A stretch of 64,000 bases of DNA from an uncultured Clostridia bacterium (GCA_947627875.1 CANQXS010000001.1:62001-126000), one strand, 5' to 3'. Counted from the first letter of the stretch, positions 41,795-51,684 are shown. The notes: generated from the sequence alone by a model not told the origin. A program made the numbers and translations.

Positions 41795-44700
41795 ATGGAA
41801 AAAAGAGTAGCCGACTTTTTTGCCGCATATCTTGAGCAGATGCCGGAATCGGTCCGCGAAGGGACTATCCGCCGCATGGCTTTCTCGCGCGACAGGACCT
41901 CGCTCGCGGTCGAGGTCGATTTTTCGCGCCTGGTCCCGTTCGGCGACATAAGGGCGTTCGCCGAGGTCTTAAAGGCGAATCTCGGTCTTAAAGAGGCTTA
42001 TGTCGTGCCGAAATACCCGAGCGGGCTTTTCTCGGCGTCGGCAATGCCCGATATAATCGAAGAGCTCAAGCGCCGCGTCCCCGTAAACGGCTTTTTAGAC
42101 AACGCCGATTATGAAATATCCGGCGGCGAGCTGAAAATAGACCTCAAAAACGGCGGCGAATCGTTACTTCGCTCCGCCGGCTTCGAGGACGCTCTCTCAA
42201 AGATAATCTACAGCCATTTCGCAGTTCGTGTGACCGTAACGCTTTCCGGCAATTTGAGCGTCGACAGCAGCGAGCACCTGCGCCTCCACGACGAAATGCT
42301 CGAAAAGCTCACTCCGCCCCCGCCGCCCCCTCAGACCTTCTCTTCGCAGCGAAGCGACGACCGACCGCCGATGCTCGAATACAGCGTAAATATCCCGGGA
42401 GTAGAGCTCGAAGGCGGCGCGACCGCCGTTATGGGCAGAGAAATACGCACCGACGAGCCCCCGGCCGACCTTTCGCTGATTAACGACAAGAGCGGCAGGG
42501 TAACCGCTGTCGGCGACATATTCAGCATAGATTTCCGCACCACCCGCGACTCAAAGAGAATGATAATAACGGTCCTGATCACCGACTACAGGGGCTCGGC
42601 GACCGTTAAAATAATCGAGCTCACCAAAAAAGCCGAGGCTATCCTCGACGCCCTCAAGGTCGGGCAGACAATAGCCGTGAGCGGCGAGGTAGTGTTCGAT
42701 TCTTACGACAACGATATAAACATCAAGCCGCGCGACATAAGCATCGTGAACAGGATAAAGAAGACCGACAGTGCCGAAGTAAAGCGCGTCGAGCTCCACT
42801 GCCACACCAATATGTCGATGATGGACGGCATCTCGCCGGTTGCCGATATCGTCCGCCGCGCCTACGAATGGGGAATGCCGGCTATCGCCATCACCGACCA
42901 CGGCGTCGTCCAGAGCTTCCCCGAAGCGATGTACGAGACCGATTCCATCCGCAAAAAGGGCGGGGAGTTTAAGATAATCTACGGAATCGAGGCTTATCAG
43001 GTCAACGACGAGGTCTCGGTCACCGTCGGACCAGATACAAGAAAGCTCTCCGACGAATTTGTCGTTTTCGACCTCGAAACGACGGGTCTTTCGGCGGCGA
43101 ACGAGAAGATAATCGAGATCGGCGCCGTAAAGGTAAAAGACTTTACGGTGGTAGACCGAATGAATATCTTCGTCGACCCCGAGCGCCTCATTCCCGGGCG
43201 GATAATCGAACTCACGAATATCCGCGACGATATGGTAAAGGGCGCTCCCAAAGAGCCCGAGGCTCTTGCTCAATTTATGGAATTCTGCGGCGAAAATCCC
43301 GTTTTGGTCGCCCATAACGCCTCGTTCGACACATCGTTTATTAAAGCGGCAGCCGAGCGCTGCGGCAAGGCTTTTGACTTTACATATATCGACACCGTCC
43401 CGTTCTCGCGGGCTATGCTTCCGAACAGCTCGAAGCATACCCTCGACGCCGTAGCCAAGGCTTTGGGACTCGGAAACTTCAATCACCACCGCGCCTGCGA
43501 CGACGCCGAGATGAACGCGAGCATATTCATTGTTCTCTCTCAGCGCCTTCTGGAGCGCGAGCCTTCGGCAAACGTCGGAAACCTCAACGCGCTTCTGGCG
43601 AACGGCGATATCAACCACCTTCCTACATATCACCAGATAATCATCGCGAAGAACAAGGTCGGGCTCAAGAACCTCTACAAGCTCGTCTCCTATTCCAACC
43701 TCAACTACTACTATAAATACCCGCGTATCCCGAAATCCGAGCTTATAAAGCACCGCGACGGGCTCATCGTCGGCAGCGCCTGCGAAGCGGGGGAGCTCTT
43801 CAGAGCCGTATTTCAGGGCAAGCCCTGGGACGATCTCCTTGAAATAGCGCGGTTCTACGACTATCTCGAAATTCAGCCCATAGGCAACAATATGTTTATG
43901 CTCCGCAACGGGAGCGTAAGCAGCGTCGAGCAGCTTCAGGACTTTAACCGAACGATAGTTAAGCTCGGCGAGGAGCTCGGTATCCCCGTTGTCGCGACCG
44001 GCGACGTTCATTTCCTCAATAAAGAGGACGGCATCTTCCGCAGCATTCTTACATCGGTCATGTATACCGATTCCGATACTCAGGCGCCTCTTTATTTAAA
44101 GACCACCGACGAAATGCTCGAGGAATTCTCGTATTTAGGGAAGGAAAAGGCGTATGAAGTGGTCGTGACTAATTCCAACCTCATCGCCGATATGACCGAC
44201 CCCGAGCTTCGCGCCTTCCCGAAGGGGACCTTTACGCCCCATATCGACGGCGCCGACGAGGAGCTCACCGAGATATGCTGGCGCAGGGCTAAGGAGATCT
44301 ACGGCGACCCTCTGCCCGATATAGTTTATAAGCGCCTCGACAAGGAGCTCACCTCGATAATCGAGCACGGCTTCGCTGTCCTTTACGTCATCGCGAAGCG
44401 CCTTGTCGCCGATTCCGTTGCCCACGGCTACCAGGTAGGCTCGCGAGGCTCCGTCGGTTCGAGCTTCGTCGCCTCAATGTGCGGAATTTCCGAGGTAAAC
44501 CCGCTCGTTCCGCATTACGTCTGCCCCAAGTGCCACCACTCCGAATTCTTCACCGACGGCTCCTACGGCTCTGGCTTCGACCTTCCGCCCAAGAGCTGCC
44601 CCGACTGCGGAACGGACATGCACCGCGACGGGCACGATATCCCGTTCGAGACCTTCCTCGGCTTCCACGGCGACAAATCGCCGGATATCGACCTCAACTT

Positions 44701-46111
44701 CTCGGGCGACTATCAGTCGTCGGCTCATAAATTCACCGAAGTCCTCTTCGGCGCCGAAAACGTCTTCAAGGCGGGAACAATCTCCACCGTCGCCGATAAG
44801 ACCGCCTACGGCTATGTTATGAAATACCTCGAGGAGCACGGCAAAACCGTAAGCAACGCCGAAATAACGCGCCTGACGAACGGCTGCACCGGCATCAAGC
44901 GGACCACCGGTCAGCACCCGGGCGGAATGGTCGTCATTCCCTCCGAATACGAGGTCTATGACTTCACGCCCGTCCAGCACCCCGCCGAAAAGTCCGATTC
45001 CGACATCGTAACGACTCACTTCGACTTCAACTCCCTTCATGACACCATTCTCAAACTCGACGAGCTCGGTCACGATGTCCCGACGATATATAAATATCTC
45101 GAAGACCTCACCGGCTTAAAGATAACCGACACCCCGATGAGCGACGACAAGGTTTATTCGCTGTTCACCTCTCCCGAGGCTCTCGGCGTTACCGAGGAGG
45201 AGCTCGGCTGGTCCAACGGTACCCTTGCCATCCCCGAAATGGGAACCCCCAACACCCGCGATATGCTCAGAGAGACAAAGCCGAAGCGCTTTGCCGACCT
45301 CTTGCAGATATCCGGTCTTTCCCACGGCACCGACGTTTGGCAGGGCAACGCCCGCGACCTCATCAACAGCGGCACCTGCACGATAGACCAGGTCATCGGC
45401 ACGCGCGACAGCATAATGACATACCTTATCTACCACGGGGTAGAGGAGAGCCTCTCCTTCAAGATAATGGAGATAGTCAGAAAGGGCAACGCTCCTAAGC
45501 TTTTGACCGACGAAATGAAGCAGACGATGCGCGACCACGGCGTCCCCGAGTGGTATATCGAGAGCTGTATGAAGATAAAATACATGTTCCCGAAGGCCCA
45601 CGCCGCCGCTTATGTCATCGCGGCAATAAGGCTCGCCTGGTTCAAGGTCTACCGCCCGCTCGAATTCTACGCCGCGATATTTACCGTCCGAGGCGAGGAT
45701 TTCGACGCCGAAACAGCTATCCGCGGAAAGCTCGCCGCGAGGTATAAGATCGACGAGCTCCAGCAGATGGGCAAGGAGCGCTCCGCTAAGGACACCGGCA
45801 CGATGGAAACTCTGCTCATAATCAACGAGATGCTCTGTCGCGGCTACGAATTCCTGCCGATCGACATTTATAAGTCCCACGCAACTATATATAAAATCGA
45901 AGACGGCAAGCTCAGGCTGCCGTTCATATCCCTCTCCGGCGTAGGAGATAAGGCTGCGCAGGCGCTCTATGCCGCCGCCCAGAAGGGCAGCTTCGTATCG
46001 ATAGAAGAGTTCGCCCTCGAATCCGGCGTTTCAAAGTCGGTCATCGAGCGGCTTGCCACTCTCGGCGCATTCGGGGATATGCCCGAGACCTCACAGATGA
46101 CTCTGTTCTGA
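41795..46111 (+). CDS. polC: DNA polymerase III alpha subunit, PolC type
   Basis: PolC is the replicative polymerase of Firmicutes. The 1438-residue product contains an N-terminal domain (to about 170, ending in a proline-rich linker), an OB fold (about 225-320), a PHP domain split by the exonuclease ([17 protein letters not shown]), the proofreading DEDD exonuclease starting [18 protein letters not shown], a zinc site ([10 protein letters not shown] ... CPDCGTDM), and the polymerase core ([37 protein letters not shown]). Its length and order are standard. It ends the uppS-polC block. Confidence 0.98.
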   Translation: MEKRVADFFAAYLEQMPESVREGTIRRMAFSRDRTSLAVEVDFSRLVPFGDIRAFAEVLKANLGLKEAYVVPKYPSGLFSASAMPDIIEELKRRVPVNGFLDNADYEISGGELKIDLKNGGESLLRSAGFEDALSKIIYSHFAVRVTVTLSGNLSVDSSEHLRLHDEMLEKLTPPPPPPQTFSSQRSDDRPPMLEYSVNIPGVELEGGATAVMGREIRTDEPPADLSLINDKSGRVTAVGDIFSIDFRTTRDSKRMIITVLITDYRGSATVKIIELTKKAEAILDALKVGQTIAVSGEVVFDSYDNDINIKPRDISIVNRIKKTDSAEVKRVELHCHTNMSMMDGISPVADIVRRAYEWGMPAIAITDHGVVQSFPEAMYETDSIRKKGGEFKIIYGIEAYQVNDEVSVTVGPDTRKLSDEFVVFDLETTGLSAANEKIIEIGAVKVKDFTVVDRMNIFVDPERLIPGRIIELTNIRDDMVKGAPKEPEALAQFMEFCGENPVLVAHNASFDTSFIKAAAERCGKAFDFTYIDTVPFSRAMLPNSSKHTLDAVAKALGLGNFNHHRACDDAEMNASIFIVLSQRLLEREPSANVGNLNALLANGDINHLPTYHQIIIAKNKVGLKNLYKLVSYSNLNYYYKYPRIPKSELIKHRDGLIVGSACEAGELFRAVFQGKPWDDLLEIARFYDYLEIQPIGNNMFMLRNGSVSSVEQLQDFNRTIVKLGEELGIPVVATGDVHFLNKEDGIFRSILTSVMYTDSDTQAPLYLKTTDEMLEEFSYLGKEKAYEVVVTNSNLIADMTDPELRAFPKGTFTPHIDGADEELTEICWRRAKEIYGDPLPDIVYKRLDKELTSIIEHGFAVLYVIAKRLVADSVAHGYQVGSRGSVGSSFVASMCGISEVNPLVPHYVCPKCHHSEFFTDGSYGSGFDLPPKSCPDCGTDMHRDGHDIPFETFLGFHGDKSPDIDLNFSGDYQSSAHKFTEVLFGAENVFKAGTISTVADKTAYGYVMKYLEEHGKTVSNAEITRLTNGCTGIKRTTGQHPGGMVVIPSEYEVYDFTPVQHPAEKSDSDIVTTHFDFNSLHDTILKLDELGHDVPTIYKYLEDLTGLKITDTPMSDDKVYSLFTSPEALGVTEEELGWSNGTLAIPEMGTPNTRDMLRETKPKRFADLLQISGLSHGTDVWQGNARDLINSGTCTIDQVIGTRDSIMTYLIYHGVEESLSFKIMEIVRKGNAPKLLTDEMKQTMRDHGVPEWYIESCMKIKYMFPKAHAAAYVIAAIRLAWFKVYRPLEFYAAIFTVRGEDFDAETAIRGKLAARYKIDELQQMGKERSAKDTGTMETLLIINEMLCRGYEFLPIDIYKSHATIYKIEDGKLRLPFISLSGVGDKAAQALYAAAQKGSFVSIEEFALESGVSKSVIERLATLGAFGDMPETSQMTLF

Positions 46112-46204
46112 TTTTAAGCGGGGTCTGCCTGTCACTAATTCCGGTTTTTCTGAATACTATGTATCGAAGTCACCGTACTTTAATACTTATTCAGGAGGAT
46201 CTAT

Positions 46205-46990
46205 ATGGCAGAATTTGCTAACAATCCCTACGGCTTCAAAGAAGCGGTAACGGTTCAGGCAGAGCGAGTTTTCGACAGCTGTTCCGACCGCGATTGCCTT
46301 GAGGATCTCGAAGTAGTGTTTCCCGATTTCGAGTCGAATCAGCTCGTAAACGAAGCCGCGTATGCAAAAGCGCGCTGCTGCGAAGTAACGAGCGCCTATT
46401 TCTCGATCGAGCCCATACAGTTCAACAAGGGCTTCTATTCGGTGGATATTACTTACACCTTTAACATCGAGGTCGAGCTTTCTTCGGCGACCTCGACCAA
46501 CGCGCCTACTAACGTTGTAAACGGCACCGCCGCATTCACCAAAAAGGTGATACTCTACGGCAGCGAGGGCGGAACAAAGCTCTTCACTTCCGACGAAAAC
46601 GGCGCAGTTTCGCAGAACGGCTGCTGCTACACGAGCGTCCCGAGGGCGACCGTTGCCGTCGCCGACCCTATAGTTCTCGGGCTTAGGCTCGTGACCATTC
46701 CCGCATACAGCGCCTGCACCGACGCCACCTGCGATTCGGCGGTAACCGTCCCTTCCCGCAAGATGATCTGCGTAACCCTCGGAATGTTCTCTATCGTCTC
46801 GCTCTCAAGGAGCGTTCCCGTAATGGTTCCCGCGTTCGGCAGCGAAGTCCCTTCCAAGGAATGCACCTCGTCTACCGAGAGCCCCTGCGAGCTCTTCGAT
46901 AAGATCGGCTTCCCGACGAACGAGTTCTTCCCCAAAAGCCTTGAAGACGCCGCGTGCGGCTGCGGCTCTGGCAGCGGCGATTCCAAATAA
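46205..46990 (+). CDS. Conserved cysteine-rich clostridial protein of unknown function
   Basis: The 261-residue protein has no signal peptide or membrane helix and about 17 cysteines. An N-terminal motif FDSCSDRDCLEDL is followed by a beta-rich middle with PIQFNKGFYSVDITY and KKVILYGSEGG, and a C-terminal part with paired cysteines ending CGCGSG. I recall similar proteins with the DSCxDRDCLEDL motif in spore-forming Clostridia but no assigned function. A link to sporulation or the spore coat is only a guess, supported by the YmxH-type gene immediately downstream. A strong CAGGAGG stands before the ATG. Confidence 0.8.
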   Translation: MAEFANNPYGFKEAVTVQAERVFDSCSDRDCLEDLEVVFPDFESNQLVNEAAYAKARCCEVTSAYFSIEPIQFNKGFYSVDITYTFNIEVELSSATSTNAPTNVVNGTAAFTKKVILYGSEGGTKLFTSDENGAVSQNGCCYTSVPRATVAVADPIVLGLRLVTIPAYSACTDATCDSAVTVPSRKMICVTLGMFSIVSLSRSVPVMVPAFGSEVPSKECTSSTESPCELFDKIGFPTNEFFPKSLEDAACGCGSGSGDSK

Positions 46991-47018
46991 AGCCCCCGCT
47001 CATTTATAAAAGCCGTCG

Positions 47019-47043
47019 CCCCGTCATATAATTTGACGGGGTG
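47019..47043 (+). promoter_or_regulatory. Hairpin that includes the ribosome-binding site of the YmxH gene
   Basis: CCCCGTCA (47019-47026) and TGACGGGG (47034-47041) form a perfect 8-pair stem with a seven-base AT loop. The GGGGTG Shine-Dalgarno-like sequence (47038-47043) before ATG 47050 is largely inside the 3' arm. There is no T run, so translational control fits better than termination. Confidence 0.5.
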
Positions 47044-47049
47044 ATAATT

Positions 47050-47343
47050 ATGCAGTGTACTCTTTCCGACCTGCGCAGAAAAGAGATAGTCGACACAAAA
47101 ACCGGAGCCATTCTCGGCAGGGCAGACGACATAAGCTTCGATACCGAGACCGCCGAAATAAGCTCGATGATAGTTTACGGCAGACCGAAGCTCTTCGGCT
47201 TTTTGGGGCGCGACAGCGACCTTTCGGTGAAATTTGAGGACATAAGCCTCATCGGGAAGGACGCGATTTTGGTAACGGCTTCGGAATTTCTCCCGCGCGA
47301 TGACCAAAGCGGCAGAGAAAAGGAAGAAAAATTCGGTTTTTGA
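47050..47343 (+). CDS. YlmC/YmxH family PRC-barrel sporulation protein
   Basis: The 97-residue protein fits the YlmC/YmxH family, a small PRC-barrel group conserved in spore formers: CTLSDLRRKEIVDTKTGAIL, DISFDTETAEISSMIVYG, LFGFLGRDSDL and FEDISLIGKDAILV. Its molecular role is not known. I choose ATG 47050, six bases after GGGGTG; a GTG three codons upstream overlaps that sequence. It precedes the rpsB promoter. Confidence 0.85.
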   Translation: MQCTLSDLRRKEIVDTKTGAILGRADDISFDTETAEISSMIVYGRPKLFGFLGRDSDLSVKFEDISLIGKDAILVTASEFLPRDDQSGREKEEKFGF

Positions 47344-47363
47344 TAAAAATTTCCGAAAAAGGC

Positions 47364-47392
47364 TTGCATTTTTTACAAACCTGTGTTATAAT
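47364..47392 (+). promoter_or_regulatory. Promoter of rpsB-tsf
   Basis: TTGCAT (47364-47369) and TATAAT (47387-47392) with a 17-base spacer. The transcript would start near 47400, at the base of the structured leader. Confidence 0.8.
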
Positions 47393-47409
47393 ACTTCGGT
47401 AATTCGCAC

Positions 47410-47450
47410 GCATGCTCTTTTGCAGAGGTCGCCGTTTACGGCGTGTATGC
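47410..47450 (+). ncRNA. Three-way-junction leader before rpsB (candidate S2 autoregulatory element)
   Basis: GCATGC (47410-47415) pairs with GTATGC (47445-47450; one G-U pair). Inside it are a small hairpin TCT/AGA (47416-47426) and a stronger hairpin CGCCG/CGGCG (47430-47443). The element starts about 10 bases after the predicted transcription start and ends 53 bases before rpsB. Ribosomal protein S2 leaders are known in other bacteria; assignment here is inference. Confidence 0.4.
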
Positions 47451-47503
47451 AAGTCAAGGGCGGCGGAGGATAACAATAAAAAACCAAACAGGAGGTTACT
47501 GCA

Positions 47504-48238
47504 ATGTCAGTAGTATCAATGAAGCAGCTTCTCGAAGCGGGCGTCCATTTCGGACACCAGACGAGAAGATGGAACCCGAAGATGGCGCCTTACATCTTCA
47601 CCGAAAGAAACGGCATCTATATCATCGACCTTCAGAAGACGGTCCGCAAGCTTGAGGAAGCTTACATGTTCGTCCGCGACCTCTCGGCAGAGGGCGGCGA
47701 GATCCTCTTTGTCGGAACCAAGAAGCAGGCAGGCGATTCAATCCGCGAGGAAGCCCTCAGAGCCAATGCGCATTATGTAAACGCCCGCTGGCTCGGCGGT
47801 ATGATGACCAACTTCAAGACAATCCAGACAAGGATTAAGAGGCTCGAGCAGCTCCATAAAATGGAGACCGACGGCACCTTCGACCTTCTTCCCAAGAAGG
47901 AAGTCGTAAAGCTCCAGCTCGAGATCGAAAAGCTCGAAAAATATCTCGGCGGCATCAAGAACATGCAGAAGCTCCCCGCAGCTCTGTTCATCGTTGACCC
48001 CAAGAGGGAAAAGATCGCCGTATCCGAGGCAAGAAAGCTCGGTATCCCCGTTGTAGCCATCGTCGATACCAACTGCGACCCCGATGAGGTCGATTACGTT
48101 ATCCCCGGCAACGACGACGCTATCCGCGCCGTTAAGCTCATCTCCGGCGCTATCGCCGACGCCATCATCGAAGGGCGCCAGGGCGAAACTTCGGCTCCCG
48201 CCGAAGAGGAAGCCGCTCCCGCAGAGACCGAGGAATAA
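47504..48238 (+). CDS. rpsB: 30S ribosomal protein S2
   Basis: The 244-residue protein has the S2 hallmarks [57 protein letters not shown] and a short acidic C-terminus rich in Glu, Ala and Pro. AGGAGG precedes the ATG. It is followed by tsf after 82 bases, which is the usual order. Confidence 0.98.
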   Translation: MSVVSMKQLLEAGVHFGHQTRRWNPKMAPYIFTERNGIYIIDLQKTVRKLEEAYMFVRDLSAEGGEILFVGTKKQAGDSIREEALRANAHYVNARWLGGMMTNFKTIQTRIKRLEQLHKMETDGTFDLLPKKEVVKLQLEIEKLEKYLGGIKNMQKLPAALFIVDPKREKIAVSEARKLGIPVVAIVDTNCDPDEVDYVIPGNDDAIRAVKLISGAIADAIIEGRQGETSAPAEEEAAPAETEE

Positions 48239-48250
48239 TCAGCAGCTTAT

Positions 48251-48272
48251 GGGGCAGGGCAACACCTGCCCC
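48251..48272 (+). other. Hairpin between rpsB and tsf
   Basis: GGGGCAGG (48251-48258) pairs perfectly with CCTGCCCC (48265-48272). There is no T run. Such a stem can tune the ratio of S2 to EF-Ts through partial termination or RNA processing (inference). Confidence 0.5.
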
Positions 48273-48320
48273 GTATCGGAATAAAACAAAATTTCAATAT
48301 CTGAAAGGAATGTAAATAAT

Positions 48321-49232
48321 ATGGCAAATATTACCGCTAAGGACGTATCCGCTCTCCGCGAGAGGACCGGCGTCGGAATGATGGACTGCAAAAAGGCTCT
48401 CGTCGAGGCTGACGGCGATTTTGAAAAGGCTATAGTCATTCTCCGCGAAAAGGGTCTTGCCACTCAGGCAAAGAAGGCGGGCAGAGTTGCCGCCGAAGGT
48501 CTTGTTATCGCGGCTGTCGAAGGAAACGTCGGCGCTATCGTCGAGGTCAACTCCGAGACCGACTTCGTCGCCAATACCGACGACTTCAAGAATTTCGTAA
48601 ACACCGTCGTAAAGACCGTTATCGAGGTCAACCCCGCCGACGTCGAGGCGCTTAAGTCCGCCAAGGCTTCCGGCTCCGAGATGACCGTAAACGAGGAGCT
48701 TCAGGAGCTCTTCCTCAAGATCAGAGAAAACATTCAGATCCGCAGATTTGCCCGCCTCGAGGGAACTCTCGTTTCCTACGTTCACGGCGGCGGCAGAATC
48801 GGCGTTCTCGTCAAGCTCGACACCGACCTCGGCGATAAGGCTCTTGTCTGCGGAAAAGACGTTGCCCTCCAGGTTGCCTCTATGAACGCCTCCTACCTCG
48901 ACCGCGACCACGTTCCCGCCGACGTTCTCGAAGGTGAGAAGAAAATAATGCTCGCTCAGATGGCTGAGGACCCCAAGATGAAGAACAAGCCCGAGCAGGT
49001 CCTCGCGAAGATAGTCGAGGGCAAGATCGGCAAGTATTATACCGAGAACTGCCTTGTTGACCAGGAATTCATCAAGGACGGCGACCTCACCGTCGGCAAG
49101 TATGTCGAGAAGTGCGCCAAGGAGCTCGGCGGCTCGATCAAGGTTGCCGATTACGTCCGCTATGAGCGCGGCGAAGGCATCGCCAAGAGAGAAGACAACT
49201 TCGCAGATGAAGTTGCCTCGATGATAAAGTAA
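48321..49232 (+). CDS. tsf: Translation elongation factor Ts
   Basis: EF-Ts exchanges GDP for GTP on EF-Tu. The 303 residues show the UBA-like N-terminus (KDVSALRERTGVGMMDCKKAL), the core EVNSETDFVANTDDF motif, VASMNASYLDRD, and a C-terminal dimer part. GAAAGGAATG stands before the ATG. It is expressed with rpsB. Confidence 0.98.
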   Translation: MANITAKDVSALRERTGVGMMDCKKALVEADGDFEKAIVILREKGLATQAKKAGRVAAEGLVIAAVEGNVGAIVEVNSETDFVANTDDFKNFVNTVVKTVIEVNPADVEALKSAKASGSEMTVNEELQELFLKIRENIQIRRFARLEGTLVSYVHGGGRIGVLVKLDTDLGDKALVCGKDVALQVASMNASYLDRDHVPADVLEGEKKIMLAQMAEDPKMKNKPEQVLAKIVEGKIGKYYTENCLVDQEFIKDGDLTVGKYVEKCAKELGGSIKVADYVRYERGEGIAKREDNFADEVASMIK

Positions 49233-49304
49233 GTTTTTTCGGCATAAGCATAACGGCGGATAGGTGAGAGCCTGTTCGCCGTTTTGAATAAGCGGGAGGC
49301 ATTC

Positions 49305-50063
49305 ATGGACTATCAGAACATAAATTCCGAGACGGTAGACCGCTGGGTCGAGGAGGGCTGGGAGTGGGGGATTCCGATAACCCACGAGACCTATCTTAAG
49401 GCTCTCGGCGGCGATTGGGACGTGCTCCTCACGCCGACTAAGCCCGTCCCGCATTGCTGGCTCGGCGATATTTCGGGCAAAAAGCTCTTGGGGCTCGCCT
49501 CGGGCGGAGGTCAGCAGATGCCGATTTTTGCGGCTTTGGGCGCCGACTGCACCGTCCTCGATTATTCCGACCGCCAGCTCGATTCCGAGCGAAAGGTTTC
49601 TGCCCGCGAAGGCTATGAAATAAAGATAATAAAGGCTGATATGACAAAGCTCCTGCCTTTTTCCGACTGCGAATTCGACATAATATTCCACCCCGTCTCG
49701 AACTGCTACATCGAGAAGGTCGAGCCGGTTTTTAAAGAATGTTACCGCATATTAAAGCCGGGCGGCAGGCTTCTTTCTGGGCTCGACAACGGCGTAAACT
49801 TCTTTGTTGAAGACGACGAATCGAAAATCGTAAATACATTGCCTGTCAACCCGCTTAAAGACCCCGATAGACTCAAATCTTTTTTAGACGGCGACTGCGG
49901 AGTGCAGTTTTCCCACACGCTTGAGGAGCAGATAGGCGGGCAGTTGAGAGCGGGATTTGTCTTAAAGGACATCTATGAGGACACAAACGGCTCGGGCTAT
50001 CTCCACGAGCACAATATCCCGTGTTTTTTGGCAACATTATCAATAAAACCGGAGGAAAAATGA
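49305..50063 (+). CDS. Class I SAM-dependent methyltransferase
   Basis: The 252-residue protein has the Rossmann-type methyltransferase core: the SAM loop KKLLGLASGGGQQMPIFAALGA, VLDYSDRQLDSE, IKADMTKLLPFSDCEFDII and ECYRILKPGGRLL. I choose ATG 49305, well placed after GGGAGG, over an upstream in-frame TTG. Related proteins are annotated as putative ubiquinone/menaquinone-type or small-molecule methyltransferases; the substrate cannot be named. It follows tsf and is followed by a short degenerate ORF. Confidence 0.85.
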   Translation: MDYQNINSETVDRWVEEGWEWGIPITHETYLKALGGDWDVLLTPTKPVPHCWLGDISGKKLLGLASGGGQQMPIFAALGADCTVLDYSDRQLDSERKVSAREGYEIKIIKADMTKLLPFSDCEFDIIFHPVSNCYIEKVEPVFKECYRILKPGGRLLSGLDNGVNFFVEDDESKIVNTLPVNPLKDPDRLKSFLDGDCGVQFSHTLEEQIGGQLRAGFVLKDIYEDTNGSGYLHEHNIPCFLATLSIKPEEK

Positions 50064-50178
50064 TGTTTTACCACGTCGGATAGAGCGCACCGTCCGTGAG
50101 GAATATTCCGTCGCGGCGCCGGATTACAGGTTCTTTTTAAAGGCGAAATTTCCGGAAATACTTAAAGATACAAAGTGA
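50060..50178 (+). pseudogene. Possible frameshifted remnant of a small gene
   Basis: A strong CCGGAGG precedes ATGATG at 50060-50065, which reads MMFYHVG and then hits TAG. If the frame shifts by one base there, an open stretch of about 30 codons follows (IERTVREEYSVAAPDY ... ILKDTK) down to TGA 50176-50178. The good ribosome-binding site and coding-like composition suggest a decayed small gene. No family is recognised, and a chance arrangement cannot be excluded. Confidence 0.3.
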
Positions 50179-50187
50179 GTGTGAAAA

Positions 50188-51051
50188 ATGCAGAATCTAC
50201 ATGACCCCGCCGTTATAAAGGAAATACTTTCCCGCCGCGGGTTCACGTTTTCAAAAAAGCTCGGGCAGAATTTCCTGATAAATCCTACGGTCTGCCCGCG
50301 AATCGCCGAGCTCGGCGGAGCCCGAGAGGGGAGCGGCATAATCGAGATAGGTCCCGGCATAGGCGTTTTAACTAACGAGCTCTGCAAGCGCGCCGAAAAG
50401 GTCGTCGCAATAGAGCTCGACGGCAGGCTTATCCCTATCCTCGGCGAAACGCTCGCGGAGCATAAAAACCTTAAGGTCGTCAACGCCGACGTCCTTGACC
50501 TCGACCTTAAAGAGCTCATAGAGAGCGAATTTAAAGGGCTCGATGTTTACGTCTGCGCAAACCTGCCCTATTACATCACCTCGCCGATAATCATGAAGCT
50601 TTTGCAGGACAGGCTGCCGATTAAAGCGGTAACGACTATGGTCCAGCGCGAGGCCGCCGACCGCCTCTGCGCGCCTCTCGGAAGCAGGGAATCGGGCGCG
50701 GTCACGGTCGCCGTCGAGTATTACTGCGAGGCAAAAAAGCTGTTCAACGTCCCGCGGGGGAGCTTTATGCCCCAGCCGAAAGTTGACAGCTCTGTCATAC
50801 AGCTGAGCATTCGCGAAAACACGCCGGAGGTTTATGACGAAGCGCTGTTTTTCCGCATCGTGAGAGGAATATTCACGCTAAGGCGCAAGACCGTTTTAAA
50901 CGCGCTGAGCGGCTCTATGGGGATCGAAAAAGCCTCGGCTCAGCGCATTTTGGAGCGCGCGGGGATAGAACCCTCTCGCCGCCCCGAGGAGCTCGATATG
51001 CAGAGCCTTGCGGTGCTCTGTCGGGCTTATGGGGAGGAGAGCGCGGGCTAA
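50188..51051 (+). CDS. rsmA: 16S rRNA dimethyladenosine transferase
   Basis: RsmA (KsgA) dimethylates two adjacent adenines near the 3' end of 16S rRNA; its loss gives kasugamycin resistance. The 287 residues contain KKLGQNFLINPTVC, IIEIGPGIGVLTNEL, the catalytic NLPYYITSPIIMKLL, and a C-terminal helical domain (FTLRRKTVLNALSG). Overlapping downstream frames are repeat-derived and not genes. Confidence 0.97.
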   Translation: MQNLHDPAVIKEILSRRGFTFSKKLGQNFLINPTVCPRIAELGGAREGSGIIEIGPGIGVLTNELCKRAEKVVAIELDGRLIPILGETLAEHKNLKVVNADVLDLDLKELIESEFKGLDVYVCANLPYYITSPIIMKLLQDRLPIKAVTTMVQREAADRLCAPLGSRESGAVTVAVEYYCEAKKLFNVPRGSFMPQPKVDSSVIQLSIRENTPEVYDEALFFRIVRGIFTLRRKTVLNALSGSMGIEKASAQRILERAGIEPSRRPEELDMQSLAVLCRAYGEESAG

Positions 51052-51108
51052 AGGCTTAGGCAGAGGTCTGCGCCTTGGTGCGGCGAAGCCCGCCGCGCTT
51101 CGCGCGGT

Positions 51109-51152
51109 CCCCGCGCGGCTCCGCCGCGCGGGGCAGCCGCCCTGCGGGCGGC
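51109..51152. repeat. Very GC-rich palindromes downstream of rsmA
   Basis: CCCCGCGCGG (51109-51118) pairs with CCGCGCGGGG (51124-51133) and GCCGCCC (51136-51142) with GGGCGGC (51146-51152). The stretch 51090-51185 is far richer in G and C than its surroundings. No T run follows. It starts the intergenic island 51052-51717, which contains no gene that I can support. Confidence 0.7.
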
Positions 51153-51199
51153 TCGGGCTTCGCCCTCGGAGCGGCTGCGGCTGGCTGCTAAGCCGAGGA

Positions 51200-51625
51200 C
51201 GATTTTATTTGCCCCGCTCGCTGCTTGGCAAACAGGGGACCAATGCGGCGTCCGAGTTTGTGCAAACCGTACTGCCTGCACGCCGCATAAGTCGTTCGCT
51301 TCGCTCTCGACCCCGATTTGTACTGCTCCTTGGTCGTTTTATTGACGGTGTACTTGAGCTTTTTCGGGCGCGAATGCGCATCGCCGCGCCGTTTCCCTCT
51401 GTGATCCATTCGGCAAAAGCCTTTAGCAGGCGCGGCTGCCGTAAGCGTTTCAAGGGGAGAGCCCCGAGAGGGGGAAATCGCAATCCCCCTCTTGGGCGTG
51501 TCTTTTCGCATCACTTTTCTGCACGAGCAGAAAAGTGATGGAGCCCTCCCCCTTTGGGGGAGGGAGGAGAGGGAGGGGGCAATACTGCGGCGAGACAAAT
51601 GCGTCTGTCGATGCCTTCAAAATTT
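51200..51625. repeat. Mosaic repeat island with R2 start unit and further hairpins
   Basis: Bases 51200-51239 resemble the start of family R2 (ATTTTATTTGCCCCGCTC ... GGCAAACAGGGGACC) at 9641-9680. The 20 bases at 51291-51310 are an exact inverted copy of 9472-9491. Further hairpins follow: GAGGGGGA/TCCCCCTC (51468-51491), ATCACTTTTCTGC/GCAGAAAAGTGAT (51510-51539) and CCCTCCCCC/GGGGGAGGG (51544-51564). Confidence 0.7.
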
Positions 51626-51655
51626 CCTTGAACTGCTCTTTATCCCCTCCTCCCC

Positions 51656-51684
51656 TTGACATTTTCGCATTAACGCACTATAAT
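51656..51684 (+). promoter_or_regulatory. Consensus promoter of asnS
   Basis: TTGACA (51656-51661) and TATAAT (51679-51684), 17 bases apart, 33 bases before the asnS start. No T-box motif was seen before it. Confidence 0.85.

Noticed and set aside
51008-51662. Long ORF overlapping the rsmA end (176 codons) and minus-strand ORFs of 70-136 codons
   Set aside because: These are low-complexity, Arg-rich translations of GC-rich palindromes and repeats. They also cross the asnS promoter.
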